DNA of 64,000 nucleotides from Paralteromonas sediminis (GTDB lineage: Bacteria > Pseudomonadota > Gammaproteobacteria > Enterobacterales > Alteromonadaceae): the NCBI RefSeq assembly GCF_003820355.1, contig NZ_RPOK01000002.1, positions 124,001 through 188,000 on the forward strand, read 5' to 3'. Below, one piece after another: positions 52,505 through 59,965 of the stretch. The position numbers and the translations under genes are program-made. Position 1 is the stretch's first letter. Each line of letters begins with the position of its first letter. Below the pieces are notes generated by a model that was given only the letters and a program-made list of their open reading frames with translations, was not told where the DNA came from and searched no databases.

Positions 52505-53515
52505 ATGACGTTGCATTACGGTAGTCCAATAGAAGAGATTTCTTGCAGTAATGGTGAGTTTCCTGCTCACCTATACGATGCGGATATGCCTTGTATCCTA
52601 AGAGGGATGGTCGCCGATTGGCCTTTGGTACAAGAAGGTTTGCGATCTGACCAACACGCCGTTGACTATCTAATGTCTTTTTACAATCAACAACCAGTCA
52701 ACGCCTTTATGGCAGGACCTGAAGCGAAACGCAGAATTTTCTACAATGACACAATAGATGGCTTCAACTTTGTTCAATCACAGGTTTATCTTAACGATGC
52801 CCTAAACAAGATTATAGAAGTGGCCGAGCAGCCCGATCCTCCTACCTTTTATGTGGGTTCACTCGAAATTGCACGCTATTTACCTGGTTTCAGTGACAAC
52901 AACCAAGTAGCCATCGATCAGAATCAAATTCGCGAAAGTATTTGGCTCGGGAATCGTACAGTCATTGCGCCCCATTTTGACTTTCCCGACAATCTTGCGT
53001 GTTGCGTTTTGGGTGAAAGAAAATTCACACTGTTTCCGCCGCAAGAACACAATAATCTTTATGTTGGCCCGCTCGATTTTACGCCTGCTGGGCAGGTAAT
53101 CAGTATGGTGGATGTAAATGCGCCTGATCTTGAAAGGTTTCCCCGTTTTGAAAATGCAATGGCCGCTGCAAAAACAGCGCATCTTAAACCGGGGGATGCG
53201 ATTTACATTCCCAGTATGTGGTGGCATGCGGTAGAAGGGCTTGGCCCTCTTAATGGGTTAGTCAATTATTGGTGGCGCACCATGCCTGACTATCTGGGTA
53301 TGCCAAACAATGCACTGCTACACGCTATTATGAGTATTAAACATTTGCCCAAGCGTCAGAGACAAGCGTGGAAAACACTGTTCGACAACTATGTTTTTGA
53401 ACAACCTGAAGACTTCTACCAGCATTTACCTGAAAAGGTACGTGATAATCAGACCAAAATGTCTGATATGACAGCGCGAAAATTACGCGCACAACTGATC
53501 AATAAACTTAAGTAG
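52505..53515 (+). CDS. JmjC/cupin-type Fe(II)/2-oxoglutarate oxygenase (Pass1-like)
   Basis: A 336-residue protein of the cupin_8/JmjC superfamily. The iron triad is H157-F-D159 in IAPHFDFPDN and His241 in MWWHAVEG; RKFTLFPPQ carries the lysine that usually holds 2-oxoglutarate. This is the arrangement of JmjC hydroxylases such as the asparaginyl hydroxylase FIH, which modify proteins. Genes of this type next to TonB receptors have been called Pass1-related in some genomes. It is placed between sapC (12 nt before) and the second halogenase gene (20 nt after). Cytoplasmic. Confidence 0.83.
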   Translation: MTLHYGSPIEEISCSNGEFPAHLYDADMPCILRGMVADWPLVQEGLRSDQHAVDYLMSFYNQQPVNAFMAGPEAKRRIFYNDTIDGFNFVQSQVYLNDALNKIIEVAEQPDPPTFYVGSLEIARYLPGFSDNNQVAIDQNQIRESIWLGNRTVIAPHFDFPDNLACCVLGERKFTLFPPQEHNNLYVGPLDFTPAGQVISMVDVNAPDLERFPRFENAMAAAKTAHLKPGDAIYIPSMWWHAVEGLGPLNGLVNYWWRTMPDYLGMPNNALLHAIMSIKHLPKRQRQAWKTLFDNYVFEQPEDFYQHLPEKVRDNQTKMSDMTARKLRAQLINKLK

Positions 53516-53535
53516 CCGGATAATTCATAAACGTT

Positions 53536-55035
53536 ATGACAGAAAAAAAGTTAGTGCAAAAAGTCATTATCGCTGGTGGAGGGACTGCTGGCTGGATGGC
53601 GGCAGCAACCCTGGCTGCAACGATAGGCAAACGGTTACAAATAACCCTTATTGAATCTGACGACATTCCTACCGTCGGTGTGGGTGAAGCTACCGTGCCG
53701 TCTTTGCTGACTATTCACCAACTGCTTAAGATTCGCGAAGACGACTTTCTCAGAGCCGTAAATGGAACCTATAAGCTGGGTATCATGTTTGAAAACTGGA
53801 CCAAACTTAACCATAAGTATTTTCATTCTTTTGGCAAGTCTGGTTTGTCGTGCTGGGCAGCAGGTTTTCACCATTTTTGGGTAAGGGCTAATGAGCAAAA
53901 AATGGCCAAAGACTACGCTGCATACAGTCTTGAGTCGGTTGCGGCTGAAAAAGGCAAGTTTGCGCATATCAAAGATCCCCAATTGAACTACGCCTATCAC
54001 CTGGATTCTGCTGCGTACGGTCAGTTTCTTCGTAGCATTGCACAACAACACGGCACGACGCGCATTGAAGGCAAAATTGACCGGGTTAATGTGCACTCTC
54101 AGTCCGGCCATATCGAGTCTTTAACCCTAGCTTCGGGGCAGGTTGTAGACGGTGATTTATTCATAGATTGTACCGGCTTCCGGTCGTTACTTTTGGGTCA
54201 GGCACTTAAAGTGGGTTATAACGACTGGAGCGATGTTTTACCGGCAAATGCAGCCTATGCGGTGCAAACTGAATCGCACCGACCCGCGGTACCTTTTACT
54301 CGGTCAATAGCACTGGATGCGGGTTGGCGATGGCAAATACCCTTGCAGCACAGAGTGGGCAATGGTGTGGTGTTTTCAACAGAATTTAAAAGTGAGCAAA
54401 GTGCACTTGATGATCTATTGCAAGGTATAGATGGCACGCCATTGACCGATCCCCGACTCATACGTTTTACCACGGGACAGCGAAAAGAGTTTTGGCATAA
54501 AAACTGTGTATCTGTGGGTTTGTCTAGTGGGTTTATTGAACCGCTTGAATCGACCAGTATCCACCTTATTCAGCAAGCAATAATCTGGTTGATTAGTTTG
54601 TTTCCGACCGAAGGGGTGGATGAGAACTTAGTTAACCGCTTTAATCAGCAAATGCGCGTTGAAACAGAAACTATCAGGGACTTTATCGTGTTGCACTACC
54701 ATTTACAGCAGCGTGATGATCATGAGTTCTGGCGCTATTTACGCAACATGAAAGTGTCTGACCGACTTCAACAAATTATGGACCTGTTTGCCAACAATGG
54801 CACCATTGTGGAAGAGCAGGATGACCTGTTTGCAGAGAATTCCTGGGTACAAGTTATGATGGGGCAAGGTTTAACACCCAAGCAATATCATCCTATTGTG
54901 GATATGATGAGTGACCGCGACCTGAATACATTCATGCGTCAACAAGAAAGCCAGATCCAACAGCAATTAGCCAATTTGCCAATGCACACACAGTTTATTC
55001 AATATTTGCTGCAGGCACAAACACGTGCAAATTGA
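53536..55035 (+). CDS. Tryptophan halogenase-like flavoprotein, second copy
   Basis: A 499-residue PrnA-family flavoprotein. The GGGTAGW motif is at 14-20, the catalytic-type Lys80 in GTYKLGIMFENW, W264-R-W-Q-I-P269 is a standard W-x-W-x-I-P, and GFIEPLESTSIHL contains the active-site glutamate. All halogenase signatures are thus intact here, unlike the first copy. The two proteins are clearly distinct in sequence, so this is not a recent duplication. It ends the four-gene group; the next gene (DUF2059) starts 67 nt later. Function and substrate are unknown. Confidence 0.9.
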   Translation: MTEKKLVQKVIIAGGGTAGWMAAATLAATIGKRLQITLIESDDIPTVGVGEATVPSLLTIHQLLKIREDDFLRAVNGTYKLGIMFENWTKLNHKYFHSFGKSGLSCWAAGFHHFWVRANEQKMAKDYAAYSLESVAAEKGKFAHIKDPQLNYAYHLDSAAYGQFLRSIAQQHGTTRIEGKIDRVNVHSQSGHIESLTLASGQVVDGDLFIDCTGFRSLLLGQALKVGYNDWSDVLPANAAYAVQTESHRPAVPFTRSIALDAGWRWQIPLQHRVGNGVVFSTEFKSEQSALDDLLQGIDGTPLTDPRLIRFTTGQRKEFWHKNCVSVGLSSGFIEPLESTSIHLIQQAIIWLISLFPTEGVDENLVNRFNQQMRVETETIRDFIVLHYHLQQRDDHEFWRYLRNMKVSDRLQQIMDLFANNGTIVEEQDDLFAENSWVQVMMGQGLTPKQYHPIVDMMSDRDLNTFMRQQESQIQQQLANLPMHTQFIQYLLQAQTRAN

Positions 55036-55102
55036 CTAATACTAACGGATTGGATAGGGTGCTCACAGACGGACCGATTAACACTTTCACAAGGAGAGCT
55101 CC

Positions 55103-55612
55103 ATGCTACGTCTATCTGCAATACTCTTTATTGTTTCCTTTTCATTCAATGTGCTAGCAAAAGCCGATCAGTCTTCTGATCAAAGCGGTGATGAAATTGA
55201 CCGTTTATTTACCGCTATGCAGGCGGATCAAATGACCCAGCAAATGTGGACACAGATGCAAGGGTTGTTCAGTCAAATGACTCAAGACTTAAACGTGGAT
55301 GCCGCAGCCAATGAAATCATTAAACAATATCAAAAGGAGTTGGTAAGCCTGTTACAACAGGAAATGTCATGGGAAAAAATGGCACCGGAAATTCGTCATA
55401 TTTACGCGCAAAACTTTACGGTAGATGAAATTACTAAAATGGCAGAGTTCTATGAGAGTCCGGCGGGTCAGGCATTTGTAGAAAGAATGCCTATTGTCAT
55501 GCAGGAATCTATGCAGCTTGGCCAGCGTATGGCGATGAATGCCATGCCTAAACTACAAGCGTTATCTGAGCGTATGCGCGAAGAATTAAAAGAAAAGGCT
55601 TCTGAAAAATAA
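55103..55612 (+). CDS. DUF2059 family periplasmic protein
   Basis: A 169-residue protein with a signal peptide (core LRLSAILFIVSFSFNVLA, cleavage near residue 19). The mature part is helical and ends with the DUF2059 hallmark YAQNFTVDEI-KMAEFYESPAGQAF, followed by a charged C-terminus. The family is widespread and of unknown role. GGAGAGCTCC before ATG 55103 contains a good ribosome site. A stem-loop follows at 55626-55652. Confidence 0.86.
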   Translation: MLRLSAILFIVSFSFNVLAKADQSSDQSGDEIDRLFTAMQADQMTQQMWTQMQGLFSQMTQDLNVDAAANEIIKQYQKELVSLLQQEMSWEKMAPEIRHIYAQNFTVDEITKMAEFYESPAGQAFVERMPIVMQESMQLGQRMAMNAMPKLQALSERMREELKEKASEK

Positions 55613-55625
55613 GCTGAAATAAGTG

Positions 55626-55652
55626 AAGGGCGCCTTTCAGCGCCTTTTATTT
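55626..55652. terminator. Terminator shared by the DUF2059 gene and the convergent GH17 gene
   Basis: GGCGC (55629-55633) pairs with GCGCC (55640-55644) around CTTTCA, extended by AAG/TTT with a G-T pair, and followed by TTTTATTTTT on the plus strand. The hairpin overlaps the last codons of the GH17 gene. It could serve both converging transcripts, though its T-run is better on the plus side. Confidence 0.65.
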
Positions 55653-56588
55653 TTCAAGGCGCTTCATCACCTGTTTCGGTGTGCGATCGACATAAAATAG
55701 TCCCCAGTGTTTTTCCGCACCATGAATGGCGTCAGGGTGCCCTTTCCATGGCTCATCAAACGCTTCAAAGAAGAAAAAGGTGATATTGGCCTTGTTAGCC
55801 CACTGATACACCTGTTCAAAGTAGGTTTGCTGATTCATGCAGTTAGCTTGTTCAGGAAACTCCTCGGCAGTGGTTGCCCAGCCACCTTCAAGCACGGCTA
55901 TTGGCTTCTGAGGAAGTGCTTCATGCACGCGATGAATATTGTCAAGCGTGTAGGCTAACCCTTCCTCAATAAGCTTATGCTCCCACATTGGGTAGGTGTG
56001 TACGCCAATATAATCGACAATGTTGGCCAGTGCTTGCCCGTGCTCAATCCACCAGGCATAATTTTCAGCGACTGTAACAGGTTGTTGGATGTGTTGCTTT
56101 ACCAGTTTTACATAATCAATAACAGTATCAACGGGTACCATGTGGTCATTCCAACTGACAAGCGCCTCATTGCCAACATTCACAGACACAATAATATCGG
56201 CGTAATCATTGGCCAGAGAAATGGCTCGCTCAATTTCATGACCATTTTGCAACTTGTTCTTGCTCAGCACCGATTCGGAAATGGGCTCAGTGAGCCAGGG
56301 ACAACCGTCGTGATTGCTTATTTCTGCGTCTAACCAAATACCGAGTAACACCTTGATAGGAAGCTGGTGTTGACGAATGAGCGATAAAGTATCGGCGGAG
56401 TTTTGGCCACTGTCATACAGGCGAATTAAGGTAAAGTTGTGCTCAATCAGTATGTGCAAATCTTCGAGTATTTCTTGCTTGCTAGGGTTATTGGCACCTT
56501 CGCCCCTGTCTGGGTGTTGGCCTTCACGAAAGCCTGAGTAGGCAACGGCCATCACTTGGTCAGCAATTAAATTGCGCTTTGATTGCAT
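55647..56588 (-). CDS. GH17-type glycoside hydrolase, second copy, no signal peptide
   Basis: A 313-residue TIM-barrel protein related to the GH17 enzyme at 36098-36982 but clearly different. The acid/base glutamate is in NVGNE (Glu141). The second catalytic position reads LEGGWAT (Glu234) in place of the usual SETGWP, so the nucleophile residue is present but the surrounding motif is altered. I start at ATG 56588, where AAAGGCGGTAAC supplies a ribosome site; a TTG at 56606 would add six residues. There is no signal peptide. It is monocistronic and convergent with the DUF2059 gene. Confidence 0.8.
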   Translation of the reverse strand: MQSKRNLIADQVMAVAYSGFREGQHPDRGEGANNPSKQEILEDLHILIEHNFTLIRLYDSGQNSADTLSLIRQHQLPIKVLLGIWLDAEISNHDGCPWLTEPISESVLSKNKLQNGHEIERAISLANDYADIIVSVNVGNEALVSWNDHMVPVDTVIDYVKLVKQHIQQPVTVAENYAWWIEHGQALANIVDYIGVHTYPMWEHKLIEEGLAYTLDNIHRVHEALPQKPIAVLEGGWATTAEEFPEQANCMNQQTYFEQVYQWANKANITFFFFEAFDEPWKGHPDAIHGAEKHWGLFYVDRTPKQVMKRLEK

Positions 56589-56732
56589 GTTACCGCCTTT
56601 TATCAATGCATTTGTGGTGCTATTTTCTGTTACTGCTAGGCGTCTGTCTCGCCGTTAGCGTTTGGATGGGTACTTATACCGATGAAAGGGACTACGCTTT
56701 TTAAAAATACGGGCTCGATGAGGAGTTGCCTT

Positions 56733-57410
56733 ATGCCCTACAAGCTCAGCTTATTGTGTGTATTTCTGCCTTTAACTTGTGTGCATCTCACGTTAACAAT
56801 AGGTATTGGAATGGGGAATTTATCACCTTGTGTACCGTATTGGTCTGAATGCCATTCCATTAGTGCTACCGGCAGACAATACCCGGAGTTTTTTGTATTT
56901 AAAGCGTTAATGATCCCGACTGCGGTTTGCATGGCCATGTATTGGTTATTGCTCGATATATGGTTGCGTCAAATTTCTAAACGGGTATCAGCCAAGTGGG
57001 TAACCGCGCAGGGGCTGATGGCTTGTGTGGCACTCATCGTTTATACCGTCACCTTAGGGGCAGAAGGTGAGCCTTACAAACTGGCGAGAAGGGTAGGGAT
57101 CGTGTTTTTCTTTGTATTTACGTCTTTTGCCCATCTTTTATTGTTAGCAAAACTGACCACTCTAGATACAAAACGTCTGGGGTTAACCACTTGGTGCAAA
57201 CGAATGCACCGCGTATGTTTCGTTCTGGTTGCTAGCAGTATTATCAGTGCTATTTTAGGGTATGTTTTCCCCAATGTATGGGATAGGTGGGATAATGCTT
57301 TTGAGTGGTCGTACTCGTTGCTCATGATATCGCTGTTCTATATCGTGGGTAAAATGTGGCAGACCACTACATTTTCTGTGTGTTTTACAACCAAGAACGA
57401 GTCGCCCTAG
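56733..57410 (+). CDS. Frag1/DRAM/Sfk1-type membrane protein
   Basis: A 225-residue protein with about six membrane helices. The first loop contains GNLSPCVPYWSECHSISATGRQYPEF, quoted in part as SISATGRQYPE; this acidic-serine loop with paired cysteines is the pattern of the Frag1/DRAM/Sfk1 family (CWH43 N-terminal type). The function in bacteria is not known. ATG 56733, 7 nt after GAGGAG, is preferred to the upstream in-frame ATGs at 56682 and 56718. Confidence 0.7.
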   Translation: MPYKLSLLCVFLPLTCVHLTLTIGIGMGNLSPCVPYWSECHSISATGRQYPEFFVFKALMIPTAVCMAMYWLLLDIWLRQISKRVSAKWVTAQGLMACVALIVYTVTLGAEGEPYKLARRVGIVFFFVFTSFAHLLLLAKLTTLDTKRLGLTTWCKRMHRVCFVLVASSIISAILGYVFPNVWDRWDNAFEWSYSLLMISLFYIVGKMWQTTTFSVCFTTKNESP

Positions 57411-57461
57411 TCTGCTACACTGTGTGTAAGAATTTCTTTACTCTTTGGGTTGGTTTAATCA

Positions 57462-58073
57462 ATGGACTCTGAATTTGCCATTGAATTTACACGCATTTTC
57501 CTCGCGTGTTTTTACACCTTTGTTGCCGCTTTTTATATTGTGCGCCTTAGCAGAAAAAGCACTGATGGAAAAAACTTGGTATTTTCAGGTGAAAAATACA
57601 GTGCTACATGGTGGAACCACCTTTTGTTCAGATGGTTTCGTGTTGCTATTTGGGCTGCATGCCTGATTCGCGTGTTTTTCCCTTCATTTGATCAATTTCT
57701 AGGCGTGTTACAGGTGCTACATCATTGGCCTTTGATTGTGCTAGGGAATGTACTCTTGATAGCGGGGTTCGTAGCAACAGTGTTAGTGCATAAGTCAATG
57801 GGACACTTGTGGCGTTCTGGTATCGACCCTCAAGGACCGTCTAACTTGAAAACTGACAGTTATTTTCAGTTTTCCCGTAACCCTATGTTTGTATCTGTAG
57901 CCCTTGCTCAACTTGGCTTTTTTCTGGCATTCCCTAGTGTTTTTTCACTGATTTGTTTACTGCTTGGTTGGGCGGCTTTACATCGCCAAATACTGGCGGA
58001 AGAGCAGCATTTATCCGCGCATTTCCGTTATCAGTATCAGAATTACAGAAAGCGTGTCCCACGTTGGTTGTAG
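57462..58073 (+). CDS. Isoprenylcysteine carboxyl methyltransferase (ICMT/PEMT)-like membrane protein
   Basis: A 203-residue protein with about five membrane helices. The C-terminal half has the ICMT/PEMT SAM-binding pattern: KSMGHLWRSG, FQFSRNPMFV, EEQHLSAHF and YRKRVPRW. In eukaryotes the family methylates prenylated cysteine or phospholipid head groups. The bacterial members, common and often called isoprenylcysteine carboxylmethyltransferase, have no settled substrate. It follows the Frag1-like gene by 51 nt and could be co-transcribed with it. Confidence 0.83.
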   Translation: MDSEFAIEFTRIFLACFYTFVAAFYIVRLSRKSTDGKNLVFSGEKYSATWWNHLLFRWFRVAIWAACLIRVFFPSFDQFLGVLQVLHHWPLIVLGNVLLIAGFVATVLVHKSMGHLWRSGIDPQGPSNLKTDSYFQFSRNPMFVSVALAQLGFFLAFPSVFSLICLLLGWAALHRQILAEEQHLSAHFRYQYQNYRKRVPRWL

Positions 58074-58174
58074 AGTTATTTAAATTTATACCTATGGGTC
58101 AGTTCTTATACCTTTTATTCCCACGGAATAATCCTATTGCTGCTATTTTTTTAGCTGGGAAGGGGAATGATCAC

Positions 58175-58333
58175 ATGAATACGAAGCACTCAGAGCAGGT
58201 GGTGGTTGAAAAGGGCGTATTGCAAATGTATCGCTTGAAAAGGCTTTTGAATAACGCGTGCCCAAGCATGGAAGAGCGCTACTGGCAGACGCGAATTAAC
58301 CGTTTAAATGACACTAAAAAATCCAACCGATAG
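58175..58333 (+). CDS. Possible small basic protein (52 residues)
   Basis: A short frame starting at ATG 58175, with AGGGGA placed 9 nt before it. It encodes a 52-residue protein rich in Lys/Arg/Asn (YRLKRLLNNACPSMEERYWQTRI). Its frame extends upstream into the ICMT-like gene in another frame, which I regard as shadow. The short length and lack of known relatives leave it uncertain. It ends just before the convergent 62-residue gene. Confidence 0.35.
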   Translation: MNTKHSEQVVVEKGVLQMYRLKRLLNNACPSMEERYWQTRINRLNDTKKSNR

Positions 58334-58340
58334 GCCTGAT

Positions 58341-58529
58341 TCATACAAAGGTATCTATTCGGCTTCCTAATCTTTCATTGCTATTATTACTTGCCTGAGA
58401 TGAATCTGATTGTTGAGATGGGGTTTCAAGCGACACCGATTCTCTCTGCTCAGGTTGCGAGGTTTGCGTAGATCTGGGCTCAGTAGCCAGTTGGGCTATT
58501 GCCGCTGCGTTTGTGGAGCCTACTTCCAT
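58341..58529 (-). CDS. Small Ser/Gln-rich protein ending in a GSRIDTFV motif
   Basis: A 62-residue protein with a good ribosome site (AGAGG, about 9 nt upstream of ATG 58529). The middle is low-complexity (Ser/Gln/Thr/Asn). The two ends look more constrained: MEVGSTNAAAIAQLA at the start and ERLGSRIDTFV at the end. I believe short proteins of this end pattern recur in Alteromonadales, but their role is unknown. It lies between two convergent/divergent genes and is too short to assign further. Confidence 0.5.
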   Translation of the reverse strand: MEVGSTNAAAIAQLATEPRSTQTSQPEQRESVSLETPSQQSDSSQASNNSNERLGSRIDTFV

Positions 58530-58592
58530 TCTTATTTACCTCTCATGTTAGTTATCTCTCAAACAACTTATTTCACTATAGAACAGCTTTAG

Positions 58593-59261
58593 TTATTTGG
58601 CCAGAATAAGCGGGGTTAGTTGTTCAAACATGATGTCGGCAATAAGTGGTTGAGCTTGCTTATTGGGATGGATTCCGTCAGACATCATTAATGTCTTGTC
58701 TAGTGCGATCTCTGATAAGAAAAACGGGATGAGCGGGATATCGTATTCAGACGCCAGATCGTCGTACGCCTGACCAAACATCCTGGTATATCGGGCGCCA
58801 TAGTTGGTGGGTATCTCCATATCCTGCAAAATTACGTTAGCGCCGGCTGCTTGGGAAAGCTCAATCATTTTGCGTAAGTTTTGCTTCATGGTTTTAATAC
58901 TGAGCCCCTGCAAACCGTCATTTCCGCCCAATTCAATGAGGACGTGTGTCGGCTGGTTTTGTTCTAGCAGACGAGGTAACCTTTCTAATCCTCCAGTGGT
59001 GGTATAGCCACTTATCGCAGCATTTATGACTTCAATCCCGTGTTCACCCTCGTGCCATTGATTTGCCAGTAAATTTACCCAACCCTCAGATTCAAGTAAC
59101 TCATAAGCAGCGCTTAAACTGTCACCAAGGACAAGTAAGCTTTTGTTACTCTTTTTTAATGCCTGGTTTGGCGTTGAAGCTTGATCCGACAGCGCTGTTG
59201 AGGGTATTAACAATAAACAAAGAGAAATAGCAGCAAAGTAGGCTTTTAGATGACTCAACAC
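58593..59261 (-). CDS. tesA: Periplasmic acyl-CoA thioesterase I/lysophospholipase TesA
   Basis: TesA, a GDSL/SGNH esterase of the periplasm with broad thioesterase, lysophospholipase and arylesterase activity. The signal peptide (core AAISLCLLLIPSTALS) precedes GDSLSAAYE (Ser48 as nucleophile), the GGNDGLQG block and the DGIHPN block with catalytic Asp and His. The length fits the family. The start appears to be GTG 59261; it lies 12 nt inside the divergent ybbA start region. This divergent tesA-ybbA-ybbP layout is as in E. coli. Confidence 0.93.
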   Translation of the reverse strand: MLSHLKAYFAAISLCLLLIPSTALSDQASTPNQALKKSNKSLLVLGDSLSAAYELLESEGWVNLLANQWHEGEHGIEVINAAISGYTTTGGLERLPRLLEQNQPTHVLIELGGNDGLQGLSIKTMKQNLRKMIELSQAAGANVILQDMEIPTNYGARYTRMFGQAYDDLASEYDIPLIPFFLSEIALDKTLMMSDGIHPNKQAQPLIADIMFEQLTPLILAK

Positions 59262-59963
59262 GGTAAAACAGACTCCAGTTCAAGTATAAGTGCGCGACAG
59301 GTTACTAAAACTGTCACTACGGGTGAAGGCAAGCTTCAGATCCTTCAGCCCATTTCTTTTGAAGTAATGGCTGGAGAATCAATCGCTATTGTAGGCGCAT
59401 CTGGCTCTGGTAAGTCAACACTTCTTGGGTTACTCGCGGGGCTTGATGAGACGAGCAGCGGAGAGATTTGGCTGGAAGGGTCACCCCTTCACAATCTTGA
59501 CGAAGAGGCCAGAGCACGCCTTAGAGGTGAAAAAGTGGGCTTCATCTTTCAAAGCTTTATGTTGGTACAAAGCCTGACAGCACTCGAAAACGTGATGTTA
59601 CCGGCGCAGATTGCTGGCTTGTCCGATCCAAAAGGGCGTGCAGAACAAATTCTCGACCAAGTCGGGTTGTCGCACCGAGCGCATCACTATCCCAATCAAT
59701 TGAGTGGGGGCGAGCAGCAGCGTGTTGCCATTGCTCGAGCTTTTATTGGGCAACCAAAAATTTTGTTTGCCGATGAACCTACAGGCAACCTTGATGCGGC
59801 AAACAGTGGCAAAGTGGAGCAGTTACTGTTTGATTTAAATAAACAAAACGGTACGACTCTAGTGTTGGTGACGCACGATGATGAGCTTGCCGCTCGATGC
59901 CAAAGACAGTTGAGAATGCACGCCGGCGAACTTTCAGAAGTAGCCTTGAAGGAGGCCAGTTAA
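59250..59963 (+). CDS. ybbA: ABC transporter ATP-binding protein YbbA
   Basis: A 237-residue ABC ATPase of the LolD/MacB type. Walker A is GASGSGKST (about 50-58), the signature LSGGEQQR and Walker B ILFADEPTGNLD. It pairs with the YbbP permease that follows (the stop is 2 nt before its ATG). The substrate of the YbbA-YbbP system is not established, though a role in moving lipids or other envelope molecules fits the neighbour tesA. ATG 59250 lies in the tesA start region, so both genes share a short 5' overlap. Confidence 0.92.
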   Translation: MTQHGKTDSSSSISARQVTKTVTTGEGKLQILQPISFEVMAGESIAIVGASGSGKSTLLGLLAGLDETSSGEIWLEGSPLHNLDEEARARLRGEKVGFIFQSFMLVQSLTALENVMLPAQIAGLSDPKGRAEQILDQVGLSHRAHHYPNQLSGGEQQRVAIARAFIGQPKILFADEPTGNLDAANSGKVEQLLFDLNKQNGTTLVLVTHDDELAARCQRQLRMHAGELSEVALKEAS

Positions 59964-59965
59964 AC

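Noticed and set aside
57953-58174. Longer frame upstream of the small protein at 58175
   Set aside because: It runs in another frame through the ICMT-like coding region and has no start signal; only the last 52 codons have a ribosome site.
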